Shown: one piece after another, positions 50,133 through 61,500 of the stretch
Numbering within the stretch: the stretch's first letter is position 1
Layout: every line of letters starts with the position of its first letter
Assembly: GCA_025331565.1 (NCBI GenBank)
Contig: JAFREQ010000025.1
Span: 496,001-560,000, forward strand
Length of the DNA: 64,000 bases
Reading direction: 5' to 3'
Source: Holacanthus passer
Lineage: Eukaryota > Chordata > Actinopteri > Pomacanthidae
The notes under the pieces: generated by a model
Told to the model about the DNA's origin: nothing
Databases searched by the model: none
The model's input: only the letters and a program-made list of their open reading frames with translations
Position numbers and translations under genes: made by a program

Positions 50133-52360
50133 GTAAGTCCGTGAAAACTGTCTGTTCCACTTCAACTACAACAGTCACCTGGTGACTGTTTATCAGTAGC
50201 GTCAGGATGAGGAAACAAACTTGAAGTTATGTTGATGAATTAACCAGGCAACAGCATTTCTAACACAGTCTGAAAATTAGGGCAAATCGCTGTAAGTGTC
50301 ACATAACAGTTGTGACCCTTTGATTATAAAACCATCTGAAAGACAGTAAATAAACTTATCTTGTAGTCTATATGTTATGTTCAATGACCTTTTTAAAACT
50401 GGCCTGCTTTCAGAGGCAGTATTGATTATTTTTCATCTTTAAAAATCAGTTCAAAGGGGAAACAAAACATCCATAACTTTGACATCTATTAGTTTATCTT
50501 TGCTGATATTGTAGCTTAACTTTCTCTGCTCTAACTCCTAGTTTTGTTTCCTCTGTTTTTGTCCTGTATCAGATCATGTTGAACTCTGAAAGTATGATGA
50601 TGACTCTAAACCTTGAACATATGTTATGTTCAATGACCTTTTCAAAACTGGTCTGGTATTGATTATCTTGATATTTTTGGAAACACTGATACACGACTAA
50701 AAATATAGGGGAAGTCAAAACATCTGTTAGTTTATCTTTGCTGGTCATAACTTTCTGCACCTTAACTTTCTCTCCTTTACCTCATAGTTGTTTTTTCTTT
50801 GTCTTTGTCCTGTATCTCTACATATGGAACATTGAATGTATGATGATGACTCTGAACATGTGTTAATGTGCAATGGCCTTTTCATAACTGGCCTGCTTTC
50901 AGAGGCAGTATTGATTATCTTGATATTTTTGGAAACATTGATACGTGCCTGAAAATGTAGGGGAAACAAACCTTTATCTTTTTGGAAACACTTTGACATC
51001 TACTGGTTTATCTTTGCTGATATGATATCTTTGTGCACCTTAATTTAACTTTCTCTCCTCCAACTTGTAGTTTTCTTCTCTTTGTTTTTGTCCTGTGTCA
51101 CTACATATTGAATTCTGAAAGTATGACGATGACCTAAACCTTGGAACACACGTTATGTTCAATGACCTCTTTCAAACTGGTCTGCTTTCAGAGGCAGAGT
51201 TGATTATCTTTTATCTTTATCATGACTCAAAATGTGAACTTATTATCTTTCCCTGCTTTAACTTGTGGTATTGTTTTTGTTCTGTATCAGTAGGCGTCAG
51301 CTTTTTAGTCCAACACATTTATAAATGCAGATGCTGTTGGTTTGTGGACTGCAGGGATATAAAGTTCTTGGCTGCAAAAAGTTCACAGCCATATGACAAA
51401 CTTCACATGATATAGACACTGAGGGCTGCACAAGGAAGCACACAACTTCTTTTCATTCTCAGCCTCAGTTTGGTTCCCATCATGCTCTCAGCTATACAGT
51501 GAATATGTAGTGGGTATTTCTCAGCAGAACGTATTGTATCAGTTTCTGTTATGTGACTCTGTTTGTGTTCCCGCCGCGTCATCTGTATTGAATCTCATTA
51601 TTGACCACAGTCTCTGGACAGTCGATCTGCGCGCCGCTCAGAGTCGGGCTAACCTTGTCACGGAGCTTTTCCACAGAAGGGATCAGTGACAGCGTGCGGA
51701 CATACTGGCAGCTCAGATGTCTGCTCTCCAGCTCCCGGGGCTTGCTGGCAGGTCGTCTTTAAATAGATAAGCACTTTAGTTGTATGCCAGTGAGAGGCCG
51801 TGACCTCTGAACAAGGTGGTTTTTCAAGTCTATCTGCGTCTCGGAGGGTGATTCAGCAAAACACGGCTCTTCCCTAATAGTGCTCTGGGTTAAAGGAAGA
51901 CGGAACAGGCAGACTGCTGTCTTTTGTTCTTCCCCTTCCTGCTGAGAATGTAGATAAAATGTCAGCTAGAAGAAATAAATCTTGACAAACTATAGTCTCA
52001 TGTGCATCACACTATTCTAACAGATTGCTCCATCTGTGTGGAGATGTTAAATGTTTTCAATAGTGCTTCAACAATTAATCAATTAGTCAATCAATCCTTA
52101 CATCAAGTCAAGTAAATAATCAACAGATTAATCAATAATGACGTCGAATTAGATCTCTGACGAAATCAAACATGATCTCACTAATAACAAGCCTTTTTTT
52201 CATTGTCTCTAAAAACTAAAAAGTTGAATTCAGTAGTTTTTATCTGCAGTGTCATTACCAGGCACCAATGCATAAATATCTGCACTTGTATATTTGCAGG
52301 CTTTTCTCACACATCTAAAATGTATTTGTGATTGATGCAGTTTTGCTGTTCTCTCCCCAG
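50133..52360 (+). other. ABCC5-like intron 1
   Basis: The intron runs from a GTAAGT donor to a CTCTCCCCAG acceptor. Besides the tandem repeat at 50372-51310 it holds an AT-rich block near 52060-52140 with repeated 'attaatcaatta' type words that resembles a common fish repeat. No gene was seen. Confidence 0.55.
50372..51310. repeat. Tandem repeat, about 250 bp unit, 4 copies
   Basis: The phrase 'gttatgttcaatgacc' recurs at about 50374, 50623, 50862 (diverged) and 51152. Each time it is followed by 'ctggcctgctttcagaggca' or a variant, a 'ttgattat' block, 'agtttatctttgctg' and 'gtcctgtatc'. The spacing is about 249, 239 and 290 bases and the last copy is partial. It occupies intron 1 of the ABCC5-like gene. 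Confidence 0.85.
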
Positions 52361-52370
52361 AGGGTCCGCC

Positions 52371-52549
52371 ATGTTTCCTGATGCCCTAGAAGCAGCCGGG
52401 CGGGTGGAGGGCCTGCCGCTGTCCTCCCCGCAACCGCTACCAGAGCTGGAGGAAGAGGAAGGAGATATATCGGCGGAGAAGGGGCCGAAGAGACGTGGCC
52501 GCTACCGTCAGAGCCTGCAGCTTTTAAAGCCCTTCAGGATAACTCAGAA
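52371..52549 (+). CDS. abcc5: ABCC5-like exon, N terminus
   Basis: The exon body starts at 52361 after CTCTCCCCAG. The ATG at 52371 has a good context (GTCCGCCATGT). It encodes MFPDALEAAGRVEGLPLSSP, an acidic run and a basic RRGRYRQSLQLLKPF segment. The donor is GTAAAC. The frame stays open upstream to the acceptor, so a longer N terminus from another exon is possible; human ABCC5 is longer here. Confidence 0.8.
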
Positions 52550-55500
52550 GTAAACAAAATTGTATTAAAGTTCATGCATCTGACAGCGAGACAGATAAAG
52601 GCGGACATAAAGACGTACAGACAGTTTTAGGATGGCGCGTTGACAGACAGATACCCATTTAAAGACACACACAGACACAAAAATTCACATTCATGGTGTC
52701 TGCTGCCTGATGGGCTGTAGCAGGAGGCCATGATAAGGGGTGGGAACTTATCCCCCAGCGACAGGCAGCACTGTGTTTGAACATATGCCGACTGATAAAC
52801 TGCCCCTGAACTTTTTTTTTTCTTCTTTTCGCTGCTCTCTCAGATTTCTGTGAAGAGCGTGCAAATTACTCTTCAAACACTGCGGGCATGATTCACCTTT
52901 TCGTCCACTCCGGCGAGCAAAGGCGCCACTTTCCACGAGGGCCCGCTCCCCCTCCCGAACATAACACCTCTGTGTATGCCTGCATTTTTAGACATCTCAC
53001 CCATTTTCACGTCTTCTTCTCTATTCCAGGCACCAGCACCCGGTCGATAACGCCGGCCTCTTCTCATTTATGACTCTGCACTGGCTCTCCCCGCTGGCAC
53101 TGAAGGCCTACAAGGCGTCCAGTTTGTCTATAGACGACGTGTGGGGACTGTCTTGCCACGAAGCCTCTGAAATCAACTGCCAAAGGTGAGGTAATGTGGC
53201 GCGGCTGAGGTTTGTCTGATGAACGTGACCTGCTGTGTTCAGAAAACTCTCTTTAGTGCTGAAGCACAGTGTTCCCAAAAAACTGCACCTCATGGCTATG
53301 TGGTGTGTGTGTGGGGGTCATGGGACACGGGTGACGCTGACTGACCGCCACTCAGTGTAGCATGGGCAGTGACCTCGAGCTGGAGGTCAGATCCAACCAG
53401 CCATGAGAAGCTGGTGTCAGACTGTTTCTCTGCTGGAAAGACAGGGAGTCTGGTGGAGCTCTGACAGTCTCTAGAAGCACATTTATGGCCCTTATGGCTA
53501 CCTGCTACTACAAGATGCTCTCTGGTGTGTGTCCCTGCTGTTTGTTGTATTCTTAGTTATAGTTATAGTTACAGTTATTGTTGGGTCTACGTGCTGTGGA
53601 ATAAATCTCATTCAGTGGCAGTGCCAGTGCTTATGATAATGATATCACAATCAGCCATTATGTGTGAAAGAAAATGTATGACCGTTAAGGAGGGACCAGA
53701 GAAATTGGCTGAGCTAAACTTTCAAATCCAAGCAGACACATACAAACTAATTTTGAACAGAAAAAGTGTTTCAGTTTAGCTTTAAATTCTGCTGATCGCC
53801 TATATTTTGTATTGTTAACAAATCCCGTGTAAAAACAAAAGCCGTAACATTGACTTGGTTCTACTGACAAGTATTGCCTGTGTGTACAAAACCCATAGCA
53901 CACCAGCATGGCAACGGAAAATAATCCTGAACAAATGCACTGTTTACTCCTGTTTGAGTAATGTTTGCTTAAAACGTGCAGGAAATTGCTCTGTCTTCTT
54001 TTTTTTTTTTCCAGTTTGAGTAAATATTTGTGACTTGTTTTTAGATTTATTACTTACTTACTTAGATTTATGTCCAGTAGATGTGAGGCTAAGAGTGCCA
54101 GAAAGTACTGAGAGAGACTAACGTGGAGTTGGTTGGTTTGATTTGTTGACATTTAGAAAAGTATAGAATATTGCCAGCCTCATCCACAGTACAGTGCAAG
54201 CAGCAGACAGCACATGGCCTCTTCATTATATTTCCAGACACCCAGACATGGTGTGTTTTGTGTGTTACCTTGATAAAACTCTTGACACAGGTTACCTCTA
54301 ATGACAAGATTAGCTAAATCGAGAGGACCTGCTTTAGTTGATATTGTACATAACTGGTGCAAATTCCTTTAACTTCCCTTTTATTGCAAATAATCAAAAA
54401 ACTAATTAACATCAAGTGAACCTGATAATTCATCCTCGGTGGAAATGAAGCGCTCTGTCAGCAGAAGATTTTGCGTGGCTGCTTGTTTTCCATTAAATAC
54501 TAAATAAGTAAAAGTTAAGATGTTGCTAGAATTAAATCCATTAAGTCGTCATGTTTTGTAACGCAGACACTCGTTATGATTGTGATCCACTGAGGTGAAA
54601 AAGTCATGTTTTTTGTTTCAGGTACCCAGTGGTGCTTACTGTACAAAGGCTTATTCAGGTGAACTGATCTGTATCACGCTGGGATTGTTTTTTGAACAAA
54701 CATTGAGAAACCTTCATTGCTTTATCTGCCCCTTAATGTGAGCTAGTGATATGGGGCAGGTAAAGCAAATAAACCTGGTCAAACATCCTGGAGACGGTAA
54801 GAGGATAACAGGAGTTCAAAGTCTCAACATAAATGTATAATTTCCTGCCATGAAAACATAGGATTCTGTATGTTTGTACTGCATGAGGTCGGTCTGTGTA
54901 CTGCATTGATGAACATCCAGTCCTTCTTTACAAACACAGGAACATTGTGCCGGGATGGGAGGCTGCTAAGAATAGCAGGGATTAGAGATTACAGTGAGAG
55001 TTAGTTCCTAACTTGGGTGGTTATGTCATTAACTCCTCTACCTGCGGAGCACTCTGTCTCCCTGTCGCATTCATTGGTTGTCATTGACTGGAGTCGGGCT
55101 GAACGCCATGAGACAAAAGTCACTGTTTGCCTGCCAGACTCCGGCTTTAGAAATGCCGTGTACTAATGCACTAATTCTAAGAATGAACGGACTCACAATG
55201 AGGTTATTAGCAGGCACTTAGGTTTTACCGCTCGCTGAAAGGAAAACAATTGCTTTTTCCATTACTCACATGCTGTCAAACCATGGCGCCATGACTGGGC
55301 AATATAGAGGAAGGTGACTGTTTGAGGAAGCCTCACTATCTGGCGACAACAGCGCGGGTTGTAAATGACCTGTTCTGTTAAAAGGCTCTGGCTCAGGGCC
55401 TGGAGGTTCAGCGCTGCCGCTCTGAAGAGCACATAGAAGGGAAGCAGCAAAGGAGCACTAAGCTATCACTTTGGCACGGGTGGGCGATGGCGTGCGTGAG

Positions 55501-58500
55501 CGCTGCAGAGTCGCCGGAGACGGGAGCTCTTTATTTTGTGTTTACATAGCGAGAACTGTTACGCAACCCCGATGCAAAGCAGAGATGACGGCGAGAGGGG
55601 GAATGGGAAAAGCACCCTGGGAGAGTTGACACTTGTTGGTGCTCAGTGAGGTGCGAACCTTGAATGCGATGTCCCGGCCAACACTCTCTCCAACCATCAG
55701 CTCGGCTTGCCATCTGGCAAACTGAGACGATGGCTGTTTGGAACATTTCAGCCATGTTTTAAAGCAAATCACTCCTCCTTTGGATCCCACACTGTTGCCC
55801 TGGCGCTCACATTTCCATTTATGTGCGTGACCAAGCTCACACTTAAAGAGCTGCTATTGTATCGAGGATTATTTAAATCTCGGACTTAATGTTAATTATG
55901 ATAATGAAAACTATAAATACAGGATGTAGAGTGTATTCATATTTTAAATTATGTAGGTGCATGTTAATATGAAAAATTCTCTCTCTTTTTTGCTATTCTT
56001 TCAGTCCATTGTTCCCTGTTCTCTGTTTGGTCCAACGATGGGATTTAGCGACACAAAATGTATTACTCACCTAGAAGTCTCATTTCCAAAGGCTCAAGCT
56101 GAGCTCTATGCCGTTATTGGGCTGCAATTAATTGTACTTTCTTAGATTCAACACCGTTTGACTTCAAGTAGTAATTATCAGTCTGTGTGAGAGTCTGGTT
56201 GGTTTAATGTTCTGTCTATCTCTGATACGTTTTTAATAAAGTCATTAGGGCGTAAATTACTTTCTGCAGCTGCTCTGCTGCTGCTTTATAGAGTCATTAG
56301 CAATGATGCATTTGGACAACAAGATATTTTACCCTGTTTATGAGGCATTATACAGCAATAAAAGTACATTAGCACATCTTTAACATGTTTGGTAGTTCCT
56401 TTCTCAGTCTAATTATGTGATGCATCATTTAGGATTGTGTATTGTAGGTCACCTTTAAATCATTATCAGCTTCCTTCATTTTTTTTTTTGTAATTTTTGT
56501 GATGTTTATAATCCCCCATTGTGCTTTTTCTTACAGTTTTTAATTAACTTAACTTAAGAAAAAAATAACATTGCATAAAGTATTCTTTTCACCTATGTTA
56601 ATTCTGCCCTTCAAAAATGCCAACTTTTACATATAGTTCATTGATACTACAACAGCACTTTGCATAGCATTAATGTGCAAGAGTGGAAAAATTTGTTTAA
56701 CTAATTGTTGAGACTCATTATTCAGTAAGTTCAATAAGAATATAGTCATGGTTGAGATGTGTGTTCATATTTTGTGCTCCTTGTTTCTGGTTCCAGGCTC
56801 GAAACTTTGTGGCACGATGAGCTGAAGAGACGAGGGCGAGAGGGGGCATCCCTGACAAGAGTCTTCTGGAGGTTCTGCCGAACCCGCACGCTGGTGGCCA
56901 TCTTTTCCATCCTCCTCACAATGGTGGCAGGCTTCGTTGGGCCCGTGAGTACCGTCCAAATCCTCCTCTCCTTTTATATTCTGCTGATTCGGCTAATATG
57001 CCTTTCAGCGCGGCGGCTGGCTCGGAGTCCCCAGTCCCGCTGAATTTTCAGAAAATCGCTTTATCCCGTTTCACGCTGGTCTGGAAATTGAAATGAAACC
57101 ATACTGGGAGATTACAAAGCCTTAGATAGTGAAACCCATATTAATACCATCGATGAGCTGGTTTGTACCCAGTCACGCTTTGGTCCAGAAATATATATTT
57201 TTTATCTGCAACACTTTTGGCTTGTGATTCCAAAAACATTCCTTATCAGAAATATTAAATAATCACCTGAAACTAAAGGGCAATTATGTTTGGAACTCCC
57301 AGTTTCTAATTTTACTGACTGGTCTCATTGTTTCTCATGCTCTAAGCTGTTTATTTTGATGTGATGTTAGTTGTACACTCTGCTCACTACTACCCGCAAC
57401 TAATAGCATTAACTGGATTTAGTTCTTACACAATGACGCCTGTGTCTCACATTCCTGACTGATTTATTTCGTGCATCTGAACAAAGCCGGGCTGTATGTG
57501 TTATCGTCAGTTTATCAATTTCCAATCTTGTTTTACGTGTTTGACTCGTCACAAAATGTGACCTTCTCATCTCATCATCAGACCTTCAGATTAACTTCCT
57601 ATCTGTGTCACCAGTCTTTCCAGTTGTTCACGCTTATTTTACTTAAATGATCTCTAATCTCTTGGTTTCAAATGTTCTCTTTCATCTTCTTCTCATCTTA
57701 TTTTTTTGTTTGTTTCATACGGTCCCTGCCCTGCTTATCTCTATCTATGGTATTTCCTAAATCATACCCTCTCCCTTTCATCTCCTCGTTCTTTTTCTCC
57801 CATTTCATCTACCCCACGTTCCTGCTTCTCGTGTATGTTTTTCTTTTCTCTCACTATGTTTCTATCATCATCTTTTCCACTCCGTTCACACTCTCCCTGT
57901 CATTCCCAGGCTCTCATGGTTCGAGCTCTGCTGGAGTATTCCCAGAGCTCGGAGACCCACGTGCTGTACGGCCTGTCTCTGGTAGCCGGGATCTTCCTCA
58001 TGGACCTGATGCGCTCCTGGTCTCTGGCGCTCATGTGGGCCGTCAGCTACCGCACTGCAGCACGCCTCCGCGGGGCAGCTCTTACTTTTGCCTTCAACAA
58101 GATTCTCCGCCTACGCAGCACTAAAGAGATCGGCCCGGGCGAGGTAGGGGATAAAACCCCGGAGGGGACTCTCCAAATTAACTAAATCATCCCTCACTGC
58201 GGGGCACCCCATGCAGATGATTGAGATGGATTTCATTTCTGCTCTTAGACCATTCCTGCTTAGATCTCAACAAATCCCATAGCCTGAGGGAGGGGAGGCT
58301 GTCTAAGATTAGTCATTACACAGCTTAAGAGGAATCATTGTCCAACAAGCAAATGTAGGAAACGGACAACTATATTTGTAAAATTGCTCTCATAGTCTTT
58401 GTGATGAGGTTTCAGCATGTCTTTTATTGATTGTAGATTCTTTTCAGTAACTTATAGTGTAAATCACTGTCTCTCCACCCAGCTGATCAACATCTGCTCC

Positions 58501-61500
58501 AGTGATGGCCAGCGGCTGTATGAAGCGCTGTCAGTGGGCTGCCTGCTCGCCGGGGGGCCCCTCGTGGGATTGCTGGGTCTGTCCTACACCACGTACTTCC
58601 TGGGCCCCACTGCTCTGCTGGGCTCAGCTGTTTTCATCCTCTTCTACCCCACCATGGTACGACTTCTAGCTAGAACGTCTCTCTCTCTCACGTTTGGCCA
58701 CTTTTGTGCACTGCTGCTGTTATAAAGACGTAACAGTTTCAGGGGAGGTTCATTGAAATGAAGTGAAAAAATATGACATTAGTTATCAAAAGGAGATAAT
58801 ATAGAATAACCTACCTGTGTGACAAGGATAAACAGATTTAGTTTGGTGAAATTTTCCCACTTTCCCAGAGCCAGAAACTAATAAATGCCTCAGGACAGAC
58901 CTTTTTTATGTATTCAGTGTCGTCTGATGGTATGTCAACCAGCAATATAAGGCTGTATTGGCTCAATTGTTGAGTGTCTATGGGATCAAATAAAATCATC
59001 ATGATCCCATAGGCATCCAGCAGTTGAGTGAATCTGAGCAAGTAAACAGATTCCAAGCTTTGTCTGATGGGAGACCCACAGTCTCAATGTGAAAACCGCT
59101 GACCACGACAAAATATAAGATGCATTTATTACTAGCGCAGAAATTAGAACAGAGTAATAACATCACGCACAAAGACAGACAGCATTTTAATATAGTGTAA
59201 ATTGCTGTAAACAACAGAACATAGACTTAACATAGACTAAAATTTATACCAAGTAATGATCACACTCATTAAAGCAGAGACAAGGAATTTAATTTCTAAA
59301 AGTTTCACCATAACTTAATGACCAGAGCCGTTGCTTTATTGTCGACTCATTATTTTCTGCCCTATAACTTTTTAAAATTTGGTTAGTAGGAGACATGAGT
59401 GCTCATCACTTTAGGATCTCTACATTAATTCAGGCTGTTGAAGAACTACAACCAGCACTTTTTAAAAGCATCATAACTCCTCGGCTATCAATCTCCTGTC
59501 AACTTTGTAGCTGTTATTTTCAAATTACACTCAGTCTAAGCCGGAGCCTGACAGCCGGAGACCCTGGTATTGATGTGAAAGGCATTTATCACTCCGGTCC
59601 CCCGGACAGCCCTGCAGCACAGCTAATGTGATTGTGTCTGCTTTCATTTCCTCCCCTGCCACTTATTTCTCTTGTCATCACTTCCTCTGTTCCCGTCTGG
59701 GCAGATGCTCGCATCGAGACTGACGGCGTATTTCCGCAAGAAGTGTGTGGTCGTGACTGACCGGCGCGTGAGGCTGATGAACGAGATCTTGGGTTGCATA
59801 AAGTTCATCAAGATGTATTGTTGGGAAGATGCCTTCGCACAAAATATTCACAGTGAGTGGCTTTCGTGTCCCCAAATGACTCATTGATATCGGCTGTATA
59901 TAATAACACACTGCTCATTTCATATTTGTGGTCAGGTGTTTTCTCAAGATGCAAACTTCGTGCTTTATAGTGCTTTTATTCCCATCTCACTCAGGATAAA
60001 GGGTCACCTCATTTGAATACCTGTCACTGTTGCAAATGAGTAACTAATTGGTCAGTTTATCACCTGAAAGTAGACTTATCCTCTTTGTGACCTGGCGAGA
60101 TAACCCTGACCCCGAATCCATTTTCATTAGCTTGTACCGTTCAAGTCGTTCCCTGTGCCATCCTCCATAATCAAGGCCAGTTTGAATCCCCTGGCTTCAA
60201 GGTTAATTTGCAAGGTGTTTGGGGCCTTATGATACCTTGAATGACTGTCAAGGCTGCTCTACTTATCCATGAATTAGCGAAGGCCTTTTCTCATGAGGCC
60301 CTTGCTGTAGGTTGTGGATAAGGATCATTTTCCCCTTTTAATCATGCTCTAAATTAGCCAGGTGGGGCTCGTTTTCTCCGCTGTCCTTTGATTACCTATT
60401 ATAATCATAGTTAATTGGCATTCAACTTAACGGCCAATGAGTCTGAAGAATTACACTGTCATTCCCTTCAATTACTATTGTTGTTAAATTGATGATCACA
60501 GTGTTTTTTGCCCAGGGCGTGTGACTTTTGCCTTGTAATCCACGCAGAAACACACATAACATCAAAAGCAGAATCCCATGGAGAATAACATGTCCCAGGA
60601 GGAGGCAGTTCTTTTATTTCCCACATAGTGCTGCTGGGGCTAAATTAAAGATGCACAAGCTTTGTGTTCCAGTGTTTGCACCCAATGAACTGGGGGAACA
60701 AAGGAGCTAGCGTGTGCATTTGGGAGATACAAACATGGAGGCAGGGGGGCAGGATTTGGGCATTACACTTGGACAGTTATCAAGGTTCAGCAGGTTTTGA
60801 AGCCCCTTTCATACCATGTATGGTTGTGCGGCCCCTTGTCCTCCCCCTTGTATCTATTTCTGTCCACTCGCTGTGTGTTGGTTAGGGACTCTTATGGTGT
60901 TGTTGATTGAATGTTCACTGGAGAACCCTTTGGGAGTCACTCAACCCTTACTTCATTTTCTCTCTCTTTCTGTCCGTCTTTGCCTTTTTATCATCTCTCT
61001 CTCTCTCTCTTATCTCCTCAACAGAGGTGCGATCAGAAGAGCGGGGGATACTGGAGAGAGCTGGGGTCATCCAGAGCCTCACAGTGGGTGTGGCTCCCAT
61101 CGTCGTGGTGATAGCAAGCGTGTGCACTTTCACCCTACATATGGCCTTGGGCTATGACCTTACTGCAGCTCAGGTATTTCAGTATGGGAACCTGCAGTCG
61201 CTGCATATTTCCATTTTGTATCTGTCTGTCTTTACTGAAAACACACTTGTTATGTAGTTTTGCTACACATCAAATTCTATTGGGTTTCTTGCATCTGTCC
61301 TCCCCCTTTTTGTCATCTTATCAACCGAATGGAATTTTTTGGAAGTTGATGTAACTTTAGCCATTATGAGCATTCATAGATTTTAAAGTAAAAGTCAAAA
61401 AAAATGCAACTAACTGTCTCTACATATCCCTTCTCAGGCTTTCACTGTGGTTGCAGTTTTCAACTCCATGACCTTTGCCCTCAAAGTCACACCATTGGCT

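Noticed and set aside
57672..58185. Two + strand open frames of 150-159 codons near transporter exon 4
   Set aside because: One is the true exon frame extended into intron on both sides. The other is a shifted frame with a low-complexity Phe/Ser-rich start. Splice sites limit coding to 57910-58143.
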